Position numbers and translations under genes: made by a program. Below, in pieces: positions 1 through 6,085 of a stretch of 6,085 nucleotides of DNA. The stretch covers positions 1 to 6,085 of the forward strand of contig JAJRXE010000101.1 of the NCBI GenBank assembly GCA_024276455.1, in the 5' to 3' direction. Position 1 is the first letter of the stretch; each line of letters starts with the position of its first letter. The DNA is from Calditrichota bacterium (GTDB lineage Bacteria; Calditrichota; Calditrichia; RBG-13-44-9). Below the pieces are notes generated by a model. The model was not told where the DNA came from and searched no databases. It saw only the letters and a list, made by a program, of their open reading frames with translations.

Positions 1-1
1 G

Positions 2-2197
2 GAACGAACTGCCCCGCCGCCGGGAACGGTGGAAATCCGGGTGCAGGCCAGCGGCCTGAATTTCCGGGATGTACTGAATGCGCTGGACCTCTATCCGGGC
101 GATCCGGGCCCGCTGGGCGGCGAATGCGCCGGCGTGGTGACCCGGGTGGGAGAGGGCGTTACCGATCTGCAGCCCGGAGACGAGGTGATGGCCATTGCCG
201 CCGGTAGTTTTGCCGATTACGTGCTGACCGACGCGAATCTGGTGGTAAAGAAACCAGCCTCGTTCTCGTTTATCGAGGCAGCGACCATCCCCATCACTTT
301 TTTGACCGCGTACTATTCTCTGATTCGCCTGGGAAAAATGGCCAAAGGCGACCGCGTGCTCATTCATGTGGCTTCCGGTGGGGTGGGACAGGCGGCTATT
401 CAACTGGCCAAAATGGTGGGAGCGGAAGTGTTTGCCACCGCCGGAAGCGAAGAAAAGCGGGAATTCTTGCGGGCGCAGGGCATTACCCACGTCATGAATT
501 CTCGCTCCCTGGATTTTGCGGACGAGATTATGAAAATAACCGCCAACCAGGGGGTCGATCTGGTCCTGAATTCCCTTTCGGGAGATTACATTCCAAAAGG
601 ACTTTCAATTCTGAGTCCGGGCGGACGTTTTCTGGAACTCGGCAAAATCGGTATCTGGGAAGAAAAAAAGGTGGCTGAATTCCGTCCCGATGTGAAGTAC
701 TTTACGGTGGCGCTGGACGATCTTTCCCGCGAAAATCCGCAACTGATTCAGTCCATGTTCCGGGAATTGCTTAAACTCTTTGAAGCGGGAGTGTTGCAGC
801 CGTTGCCGCACCGCGCTTTTCCCATTACCGAAGCGCTCAGCGCCTTCCGCTTCATGCAGCAGGCCAAACATATCGGAAAAGTCGTAATAACTCAACCGGA
901 GGCTTACCCTGCCCAGCAGCAGGCGGAGCGGCTGCCGATTCGTTCCGATGCGGCGTACCTAATCACCGGAGGAACCGGGGCATTGGGAATTACGGTGGCC
1001 GAATGGCTTTCCCGGCGAGGCGCCGGAGAAATTATTCTGGTCAGCCGCCGGGAGCCGAAAGAAGAAATCCAGAAGAGAGTCGAGGCGCTGTCCTCGCAGG
1101 GAAGCAAAATCCGGTTGCAGCAGGCGGATGTAAGCGACCCGCAACAGGTGGAAAAATTAATAGCAGAATTCGGAAAAAATGGTCGGCTGCCCTTAGCCGG
1201 AATTGTGCACGCGGCGGGCGTGCTGGATGACGGGGTCATTTTACAACAAACCTGGGAACGTTTCGAAAAAGTCCTGACCCCCAAGGTATTAGGGGCCTGG
1301 AATTTGCATCGGGCGACCCGGCAGAATGATCTGGATTTTGTGGTGTATTTCTCCTCCATGGTGTCGCTATTGGGTTCGCCGGGACAGGGCAATTACGCGG
1401 CGGCTAACGCCTTTTTAGACGCGCTGGCGGATTATCGTCGAGGAAAAGAACTGGCGGCCACCAGCGTAAACTGGGGTCCCTGGGCCGGAGCGGGAATGGC
1501 GGCGCGAATGCAAGGTTCCCGAAGCAGCGGTGGATTGGGCACCATTACGCCGGAGCAGGGAACCGAGTTGCTGGAAGATATTTTACGACACCGCTGGACG
1601 CAGATTGCGGTCTTACCCATTCGCTGGCGAAAATTTTTAAAACGTTTCGAAGGCATGGAAGCGCCGTTGTTGCTGGAAGATTTCCTGGACATCCGGGAAG
1701 AAGCCGCCGCCGGGAAAAAGGAACGCAAAAAATCCGAGCTTCTGCTTAAGCTGGAACAAGCGCCCCCGGAAGAACGGCAGGAAATTCTGGTGGATTTCTT
1801 GCGAAATCAGGCGGTGCGGGTGCTGGGACTGGAGGAATCGTTTTCGCTCGATCCGCAAAAACCGCTCAGCGAAATGGGACTGGACTCGCTAATGGCCATT
1901 GAGCTGAAAAACGCCCTCGATCGTGCCGTGGGGAAAAGTTTGCCGGCCACGGTGGTGTTTAATTATCCTACTCTGAATGATCTGGCCGGGTACCTGCTCA
2001 TCGATGTGCTGCAACTACAGCAGGTAGAGGAGGAAAAGGAAGAAAGCGAGCCTGCTCCGACACCAGCAATGGAGAAAGTGCTGGAGAAAATCGAGGATTT
2101 GTCCGATGAAGAAGTAGAAGCCCTGTTGTTAAAACGATTGGAAGAAGATTTGGAAGAGCCGGACGAGTCCGAAGAGAAAAATGAGGACGATGCATGA
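2..2197 (+). CDS. Modular type I polyketide synthase, C-terminal part (ER-KR-ACP-docking tail), 5' partial
   Basis: This is the last 731 residues of a cytosolic polyketide synthase. The frame is open to the left edge, and the residues before the GTG at 29 continue the ER domain, so that GTG is not the start. Residues are numbered from base 2. The ER (about 1-298) has GLNFRDVLNALDLYPGD, a GGVG dinucleotide loop at 126-129 and LELGK at 211-215, and should reduce the enoyl thioester with NADPH. The KR (about 318-550) has TGGTGALG at 322-329, the LDD motif of B-type KRs at 408-410, and catalytic Lys428, Ser452, Tyr465 and Asn469. It looks active. The ACP (about 594-668) has GLDSL with phosphopantetheine Ser629. 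A 56-residue acidic tail follows. A full reducing module would also need KS, AT and DH to the left, which is inferred. The gene overlaps the next PKS gene by four bases, so the two are probably co-translated. The PKS identity is secure; the product is unknown. Confidence 0.96.
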   Translation, partial: ERTAPPPGTVEIRVQASGLNFRDVLNALDLYPGDPGPLGGECAGVVTRVGEGVTDLQPGDEVMAIAAGSFADYVLTDANLVVKKPASFSFIEAATIPITFLTAYYSLIRLGKMAKGDRVLIHVASGGVGQAAIQLAKMVGAEVFATAGSEEKREFLRAQGITHVMNSRSLDFADEIMKITANQGVDLVLNSLSGDYIPKGLSILSPGGRFLELGKIGIWEEKKVAEFRPDVKYFTVALDDLSRENPQLIQSMFRELLKLFEAGVLQPLPHRAFPITEALSAFRFMQQAKHIGKVVITQPEAYPAQQQAERLPIRSDAAYLITGGTGALGITVAEWLSRRGAGEIILVSRREPKEEIQKRVEALSSQGSKIRLQQADVSDPQQVEKLIAEFGKNGRLPLAGIVHAAGVLDDGVILQQTWERFEKVLTPKVLGAWNLHRATRQNDLDFVVYFSSMVSLLGSPGQGNYAAANAFLDALADYRRGKELAATSVNWGPWAGAGMAARMQGSRSSGGLGTITPEQGTELLEDILRHRWTQIAVLPIRWRKFLKRFEGMEAPLLLEDFLDIREEAAAGKKERKKSELLLKLEQAPPEERQEILVDFLRNQAVRVLGLEESFSLDPQKPLSEMGLDSLMAIELKNALDRAVGKSLPATVVFNYPTLNDLAGYLLIDVLQLQQVEEEKEESEPAPTPAMEKVLEKIEDLSDEEVEALLLKRLEEDLEEPDESEEKNEDDA
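2027..2194 (+). other. C-terminal docking tail of the first PKS
   Basis: The last 56 residues after the ACP have about 26 acidic against 6 basic residues. The segment from 2069 to about 2155 looks helical and contains LSDEEVEALLL (2099-2131), a motif common at the C-termini of cyanobacterial and myxobacterial PKS and hybrid proteins that hand their chain to a separate partner. Its position at the very end of the protein and the cognate-looking N-terminus of the next gene support a docking role. The exact docking class is not assigned. Confidence 0.7.
2183..2187 (+). promoter_or_regulatory. Ribosome binding site of the second PKS gene
   Basis: GAGGA lies six bases before ATG 2194, a good Shine-Dalgarno match and spacing. 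It sits inside the last codons of the upstream gene. Together with the ATGA stop/start overlap it supports translational coupling, which would keep the two interacting PKS proteins in step. Confidence 0.7.
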
Positions 2198-2301
2198 GCG
2201 CGAATGGTAAAGACGTGAAAGACCTTTCGCCCCTGAAACGGGCTTTGCTTGCTCTGGAGGAAATGCGGGGCAAGCTGAACGCCATTCAAAAAGAGAAAAA
2301 T
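2194..2301 (+). other. N-terminal docking helix of the second PKS
   Basis: The 36 residues before the KS entry motif EPIAIIG carry about 8 basic and 5 acidic residues, a net charge near +3. They include an amphipathic helix beginning LSPLKRALLALEEM. Leaders of this kind precede the first KS in cyanobacterial and myxobacterial PKS proteins. The opposite charge to the upstream acidic tail fits a tail-to-head pair, though the pairing itself is inferred. Confidence 0.68.
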
Positions 2302-5300
2302 GAACCGATTGCCATCATTGGGGTGGGCCTGCGCTTCCCCGGGGCTAAAAATATGGAAGAGTACTGGGATTTGCTCCGAAACGGCCTGGACGCCATCCGC
2401 GAGGTGCCACCCGATCGCTGGGATGTGGATGCCTACTACGATCCCAACCCCTCTACTCCGGGAAAGATGGTGACCCGCTGGGGCGGTTTTATTGAAGATG
2501 TGGACAAATTCGACCCCCAATTTTTCGGAATTTCTCCCCGCGAAGCTTCCCGCATGGATCCGCAGCAGCGTTTGCTGATTGAGGTAACCTGGGAAGCGCT
2601 GGAAGACGCCGGAATCAATCCCCGGAAGTTAGCCCGCAGTAAGACTGGGGTGTTTGTGGGAATCAGCACCAATGACTACACGCGCATTCAGAAGAAAGAT
2701 TTTCGAAAAATAGACGCCTACACCGGAACGGGGAATGCCTTCAGCATTGCGGCCAACCGGCTTTCCTATATTTTCGATTTTCAGGGGCCGAGCGTGGCGG
2801 TCGATACGGCTTGCTCTTCCTCGCTGGTAACGGTGCACCTGGCCTGCCAGAGCTTGCGTTTGAAGGAGTCCGATCTGGCCATCGCCGCCGGGGTAAATCT
2901 GATTTTAACGCCCGAGCTAACCATTACCTTCTCGCAGGCGGGCATGATGGCGCCGGGAGGGCGTTGCCGCACCTTCGATGCTTCCGCCGAGGGTTACGTG
3001 CGCGGCGAGGGGTGTGGCGTGGTGGTGCTCAAACGTCTCTCTGAGGCGTTGAAAGACGGAGACCGCATTTTGGCCGTCATTCGGGGATCGGCCGTGAATC
3101 AGGATGGGAAAAGCAACGGGTTAACCGCACCCAATAGTCTGGCGCAGCAGCGGGTCATTCGGCGAGCGCTGAAAAATGCCGGAATTAAGCCGGAAGAACT
3201 GGGGTACGTGGAAGCCCACGGCACCGGAACCATTCTGGGCGATCCCATCGAGGTGCAGGCTCTGGGTGCGGTTATGAAGGATCGTCCCCGGGAGAAAAAA
3301 TGTTTTCTGGGGTCGGTTAAAACCAATATCGGACATCTGGAAGCAGCCGCCGGGGTAGCCGGTTTGATTAAAACCGTGCTGGTATTAAAAGAAGGAAAAA
3401 TTCCGCCTCACTTACATTTCCGGGAGATTAATCCCCATATTCCCATTGAGGAGTTGCCTTTTGCGATTCCTACCCGGCTTACCGACTGGCCGGCGGATCA
3501 GAAGAAACGCTTTGCCGGGGTCAGCTCCTTCGGATTTGGGGGAACCAACGCCCACGTGGTGCTGGAAGCGCCGCCCCGACAGGAACGCCGGGAAAATTCG
3601 GTGGATCGCGATTTCCATCTGCTGACTCTTTCGGCCAACACCCCGGAAGCTTTGCAGGAATTAGCCGCCCGTTACGTGAACTTCCTGGAGAAGCATCCCT
3701 CCGAAAATCTGGCCGATGTCTGTTTTACCGCCAATACCGGGCGGGCTCAGTTACCTCTGCGCGCGGCGGTGGTGGCGAAAGACCCCCTTACCATGCGAGA
3801 AAATTTACTGCCCCTGGCAAAAGGGGAAGAGAGTTTTGCCGTATTGCAAGGGGAAGCCGATGTGGCGGCTCGTCCGAAAATTGCCTTCCTGTTCACCGGA
3901 CAGGGAGCCCAGTACCCGGGAATGGGACGCCGCCTGTACGAAACCTCCCCCTCTTTCCGCCAGACGCTGGATAAAATCAACGAAATTGCCAGCCGATACC
4001 TGGAGAAACCTCTACTGGAGGTGCTGTTTGGTCAGGACGAAACCGCTGAACTGATTCACCAGACGGCTTACACCCAGCCTGCATTGTTTGCCATTGAGTA
4101 TGCCCTGGCTCAATTTTACCTTTCGCTGGACGTAAAACCGGACTTCCTGATTGGCCACAGTATTGGTGAAATTACGGCGGCCTGTGTAGGCGGAGTCATG
4201 AGTCTGGAGGATGCCGTAAAGCTGGTGGTTGCCCGGGGACGTTTAATGCAGTCTCTTCCGCAAGATGGCAGCATGGCGGTGCTCTTTGCCGCTGCCGCTG
4301 AGGTGGAACCGTTGCTCAACGGGTTCGAGGATCAGGTCTCCGTGGCGGGGGTGAACGGTCCGGAAAACACCGTCATTTCCGGACGGCGCGAAGCCGTAAG
4401 CGAAATTTTGAAGCGTGCTCAGGCAAAGGGAATGGAATTCCGGGAATTAAAGGTATCCCATGCTTTTCATTCCCCGTTGATGGAGCCAATTCTGGATGAA
4501 TTCGAGAAAATTGCTTCCGAAATAGAATACCGGCCTTCCCGTATTCCCATTGTGTCGAATGTTACCGGCAAGTTGCTGGGGAAAGACGAGGTACCGGATG
4601 CCCGGTACTGGCGGCGCCATGTGCGAGAGGCCGTGCAGTTCCACGCCGGCATGCAAACCCTGGCAGAACAGAACTGCACCGTGTTCATTGAAACCGGACC
4701 TCACCCGGTGCTTCTTGGAATGGGACGAAAATGCCTTCCACACCACGAAGCTCTCTACGTGGCTGCTCTGAAACGCGATCAGCAGGATTGGGAAATATTG
4801 CTGCAGGGGGTGGGCGAGCTTTTTGTGCACGGGGTGCCCGTGGAGCTGGCGGGACTGGATCGGGACTATCATCGCTACCGTCTTTCTCTGCCTTATTATC
4901 CTTTCCGGCGAGAGCGTTACTGGGTGGAAGAGGTGGAAATTGGCGGAGAGGGCGTGGTTCGCCGGGGAAAACGGCTGCATCCGCTGCTCGGGTATGCGAT
5001 TCCCTCGCCGCTGACCGTCAAACAGTTTGAAAATTTTCTGGATGATGAGTTTAAGGAATATCTCCCGGCGCTCACCTGGCGGGGCGTTCCGGTAATGCCC
5101 TTTGCAGCCACCGTCATGATCGCCGACCTGGCTCGCAAACATTCCCGGGGAGAAGGGAATTCATTCAGCCGTTTGCAGGTGAATCGCCCGGTGATTTTGA
5201 ATGGTCAGGCGGAAACGACGGCCCTGCACACCCTTTTTGTAACCGACCGCGCTCCGAATCAGCGAGTCGAATTGTACCAGCAAGCGGATTCGGAGGGAAC

Positions 5301-6085
5301 AGAATGGAACCTGATGTTTCGGGTCGAGATTGCCGGGAATGGAAAACCTGCCGGAAAGATGGTCCTTTCGCAGTTGCAGGAAGCGCTGCCTCAAAAAACG
5401 AAGGGGCGCGAGCTTTACGGTTGGTTGGCTGAAAGCGGGTATGAATATGATCCCGCTTTAAAAAGAATTGAAGAGGTGTTTTACGGTTCCGGTAAGGCGC
5501 TGGCGCGGTTGCAGGTTCCGGTTTCGGAAAAGGAGACCACCGATTCGGTGTTACCGCGGTTGGCGCTGCTGGAGGCGGCGGTGCAATTGTTTCCGGCCGC
5601 TGCCCTGTCCCGTAAAGGGGCGTCGAATGAATCGACCAGTTTTGCCCTGCAGCAGGTGCAGCAAATTGGGGGACTGGATGAAGAAGAGTTACCGGAATGG
5701 TGTCTGGTTGAGGTAAGCGAAAGCGGAGCGGGCAAATGGCGGATGGAAGCAACCTGGTTCGACGCCGCCGGAAAGCCTGTTTGGGAAGCCCGGGGAATGG
5801 AGCTGGCGGTTCTGCCGGCGCAGTGGGAGGAGTGGTTAGCGGAAGCTCGTTCGGAAACACCGGCCGCAGACGAAGGCGCTCCCGCAGAGGAAAAAGCGGC
5901 TGAAACCGTTGATCGAACCGCTCTTCGGGAAATGCCCCCGGAGAAACGTACCGAAGTTTTGAGCGATTTTTTCCGACGACAGCTCGCCCCGGTGTTGAAT
6001 CTTACGCCCGGACGCGTGGACCTGCGGCAGCCCATTATCAATCAGGGGCTGGATTCCATTATGGCCATCGAGCTGAAAAACAGCC
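2194..6085 (+). CDS. Modular type I polyketide synthase (docking helix-KS-AT-degenerate DH-ACP), 3' partial
   Basis: One uninterrupted frame of 1297 codons with no stop before the right edge. ATG 2194 is chosen because an in-frame TGA lies at 2182-2184, GAGGA sits six bases upstream, and the protein then begins with a docking-type helix. The KS (about 37-459) has DTACSS with Cys207, EAHGTGT with His342 and NIGHLEAA with His381, the full condensing triad. The AT (about 561-856) has FTGQGAQ, nucleophile Ser656 in GHSIGE, carboxylate-binding Arg681 and HAFH with His759. GHSIG plus HAFH is the malonyl-CoA signature, as opposed to the methylmalonyl YASH type. After the LPYYPF post-AT linker (899-904) comes a DH-like region (about 929-1208) that lacks its catalytic His. 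A linker rich in Ala, Pro and Glu leads into an ACP with GLDSI and phosphopantetheine Ser1288, cut by the window edge. The predicted role is one malonyl extension of the chain from the preceding protein, probably leaving a beta-ketone. Whether more domains follow the ACP cannot be seen. Confidence 0.96.
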   Translation, partial: MSANGKDVKDLSPLKRALLALEEMRGKLNAIQKEKNEPIAIIGVGLRFPGAKNMEEYWDLLRNGLDAIREVPPDRWDVDAYYDPNPSTPGKMVTRWGGFIEDVDKFDPQFFGISPREASRMDPQQRLLIEVTWEALEDAGINPRKLARSKTGVFVGISTNDYTRIQKKDFRKIDAYTGTGNAFSIAANRLSYIFDFQGPSVAVDTACSSSLVTVHLACQSLRLKESDLAIAAGVNLILTPELTITFSQAGMMAPGGRCRTFDASAEGYVRGEGCGVVVLKRLSEALKDGDRILAVIRGSAVNQDGKSNGLTAPNSLAQQRVIRRALKNAGIKPEELGYVEAHGTGTILGDPIEVQALGAVMKDRPREKKCFLGSVKTNIGHLEAAAGVAGLIKTVLVLKEGKIPPHLHFREINPHIPIEELPFAIPTRLTDWPADQKKRFAGVSSFGFGGTNAHVVLEAPPRQERRENSVDRDFHLLTLSANTPEALQELAARYVNFLEKHPSENLADVCFTANTGRAQLPLRAAVVAKDPLTMRENLLPLAKGEESFAVLQGEADVAARPKIAFLFTGQGAQYPGMGRRLYETSPSFRQTLDKINEIASRYLEKPLLEVLFGQDETAELIHQTAYTQPALFAIEYALAQFYLSLDVKPDFLIGHSIGEITAACVGGVMSLEDAVKLVVARGRLMQSLPQDGSMAVLFAAAAEVEPLLNGFEDQVSVAGVNGPENTVISGRREAVSEILKRAQAKGMEFRELKVSHAFHSPLMEPILDEFEKIASEIEYRPSRIPIVSNVTGKLLGKDEVPDARYWRRHVREAVQFHAGMQTLAEQNCTVFIETGPHPVLLGMGRKCLPHHEALYVAALKRDQQDWEILLQGVGELFVHGVPVELAGLDRDYHRYRLSLPYYPFRRERYWVEEVEIGGEGVVRRGKRLHPLLGYAIPSPLTVKQFENFLDDEFKEYLPALTWRGVPVMPFAATVMIADLARKHSRGEGNSFSRLQVNRPVILNGQAETTALHTLFVTDRAPNQRVELYQQADSEGTEWNLMFRVEIAGNGKPAGKMVLSQLQEALPQKTKGRELYGWLAESGYEYDPALKRIEEVFYGSGKALARLQVPVSEKETTDSVLPRLALLEAAVQLFPAAALSRKGASNESTSFALQQVQQIGGLDEEELPEWCLVEVSESGAGKWRMEATWFDAAGKPVWEARGMELAVLPAQWEEWLAEARSETPAADEGAPAEEKAAETVDRTALREMPPEKRTEVLSDFFRRQLAPVLNLTPGRVDLRQPIINQGLDSIMAIELKNS
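4978..5817 (+). other. Dehydratase-like domain, catalytically degenerate
   Basis: The region starts with HPLLG, the usual DH opening, and occupies the DH slot between the post-AT linker and the ACP with near-normal length (about 280 residues). The HxxxGxxxxP signature reads LTWRGVPVMP (5071-5100), so the catalytic His is Leu960 while the Gly and Pro are kept. GYxYGPxFQ reads GYEYDPALK (5437-5463), losing the second Gly, the Phe and the Gln. The catalytic Asp of LLDAxxQ is Glu1127 in LLEAAVQ (5566-5586). The fold is probably retained but dehydration should not occur. A structural or gating role is possible. Identification as a DH fold rests on position and these partial motifs. Confidence 0.75.
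5920..6085 (+). other. Acyl carrier protein domain of the second PKS, truncated by window edge
   Basis: The domain begins with MPPEKRTEVLSDFFRRQ, the same lead-in style as the first ACP (PPEERQEILVDFLRNQ). It reaches GLDSI, whose Ser (6055-6057) should carry the phosphopantetheine arm, then MAIELKN at the right edge. About the last third of the fold lies outside the window. It would hold the chain extended by the KS and AT of the same protein. Confidence 0.9.

Noticed and set aside
29..31. GTG as the start of the first gene
   Set aside because: The frame is open to base 2 and the upstream codons (ERTAPPPGT) continue the conserved ER N-terminal strand. An ER-KR-ACP protein beginning here would lack the start of the ER fold.
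1963..2520. 185-residue minus-strand frame spanning the gene junction
   Set aside because: Its Ser-rich stretch is simply the complement of the Glu-rich docking tail, and it crosses two well-supported + strand genes.
2812..2814. Decarboxylating loading KS (KSQ type)
   Set aside because: The active-site residue is a normal Cys in DTACSS and the other catalytic His residues are present, so this is an extending KS.
5041..5100. Frameshift or sequencing error hiding the DH His motif
   Set aside because: The framework residues on both sides (EYL before, GVPVMP and FAATVMIADLA after) stay in one frame. The other two frames around this site hit stops or give no HxxxGxxxxP.
4447..5142. 231-residue reading frame on the minus strand
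   Set aside because: It is antisense to the end of the AT and the start of the DH-like region, with no recognisable motif, while the + strand frame is conserved throughout.
4978..5817. Pyran synthase or product-template domain
   Set aside because: Both of those DH-fold families keep the catalytic His that is replaced by Leu here.
5165..5860. 231-residue reading frame on the minus strand
   Set aside because: It lies antisense to the DH-like region, is rich in Pro, Arg and Ala with no recognisable domain, and is a by-product of codon bias in the real gene.

Overview
The window lies entirely inside a modular type I polyketide synthase (PKS) locus on the + strand. It holds two long genes. The first is cut by the left edge, the second runs off the right edge, and they overlap by 4 bases (ATGA). 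I see no RNA genes, mobile elements, CRISPR arrays or promoters, and there is no gene-free stretch.

Bases 1-2197 are the C-terminal part of one PKS protein. It carries an enoylreductase (ER), a ketoreductase (KR) and an acyl carrier protein (ACP), followed by a strongly acidic helical tail that looks like a C-terminal docking domain. This is the back half of a reducing module, whose KS, AT and DH would lie to the left. From base 2194 to the right edge is the next PKS protein. It has an N-terminal docking-type helix, a ketosynthase (KS), a malonyl-type acyltransferase (AT), a dehydratase-fold region without its catalytic signatures, and the first two thirds of an ACP, with no KR or ER between AT and ACP.

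Read together, the first protein would fully reduce its beta-carbon and pass a saturated chain on its ACP across the docking interface. The second protein would add one malonyl-derived C2 unit and probably leave the beta-keto group untouched. Unless a KR lies downstream of the second ACP, the degenerate DH would have no substrate, which fits its decay.

Organism: GC is roughly in the mid to upper 50s percent (estimated by eye from a few lines). TTA leucine codons are used freely, so a high-GC actinomycete is unlikely. The docking helices, the leader before the KS and the C-terminal LSDEEVEALLL motif resemble cyanobacterial and myxobacterial cis-AT PKSs, which also occur in other uncultured phyla. 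The host phylum cannot be fixed from this window, nor can the final product. I found nothing here that amounts to a wholly new system. The most unusual feature is the dead DH-like domain in a module with no visible KR.
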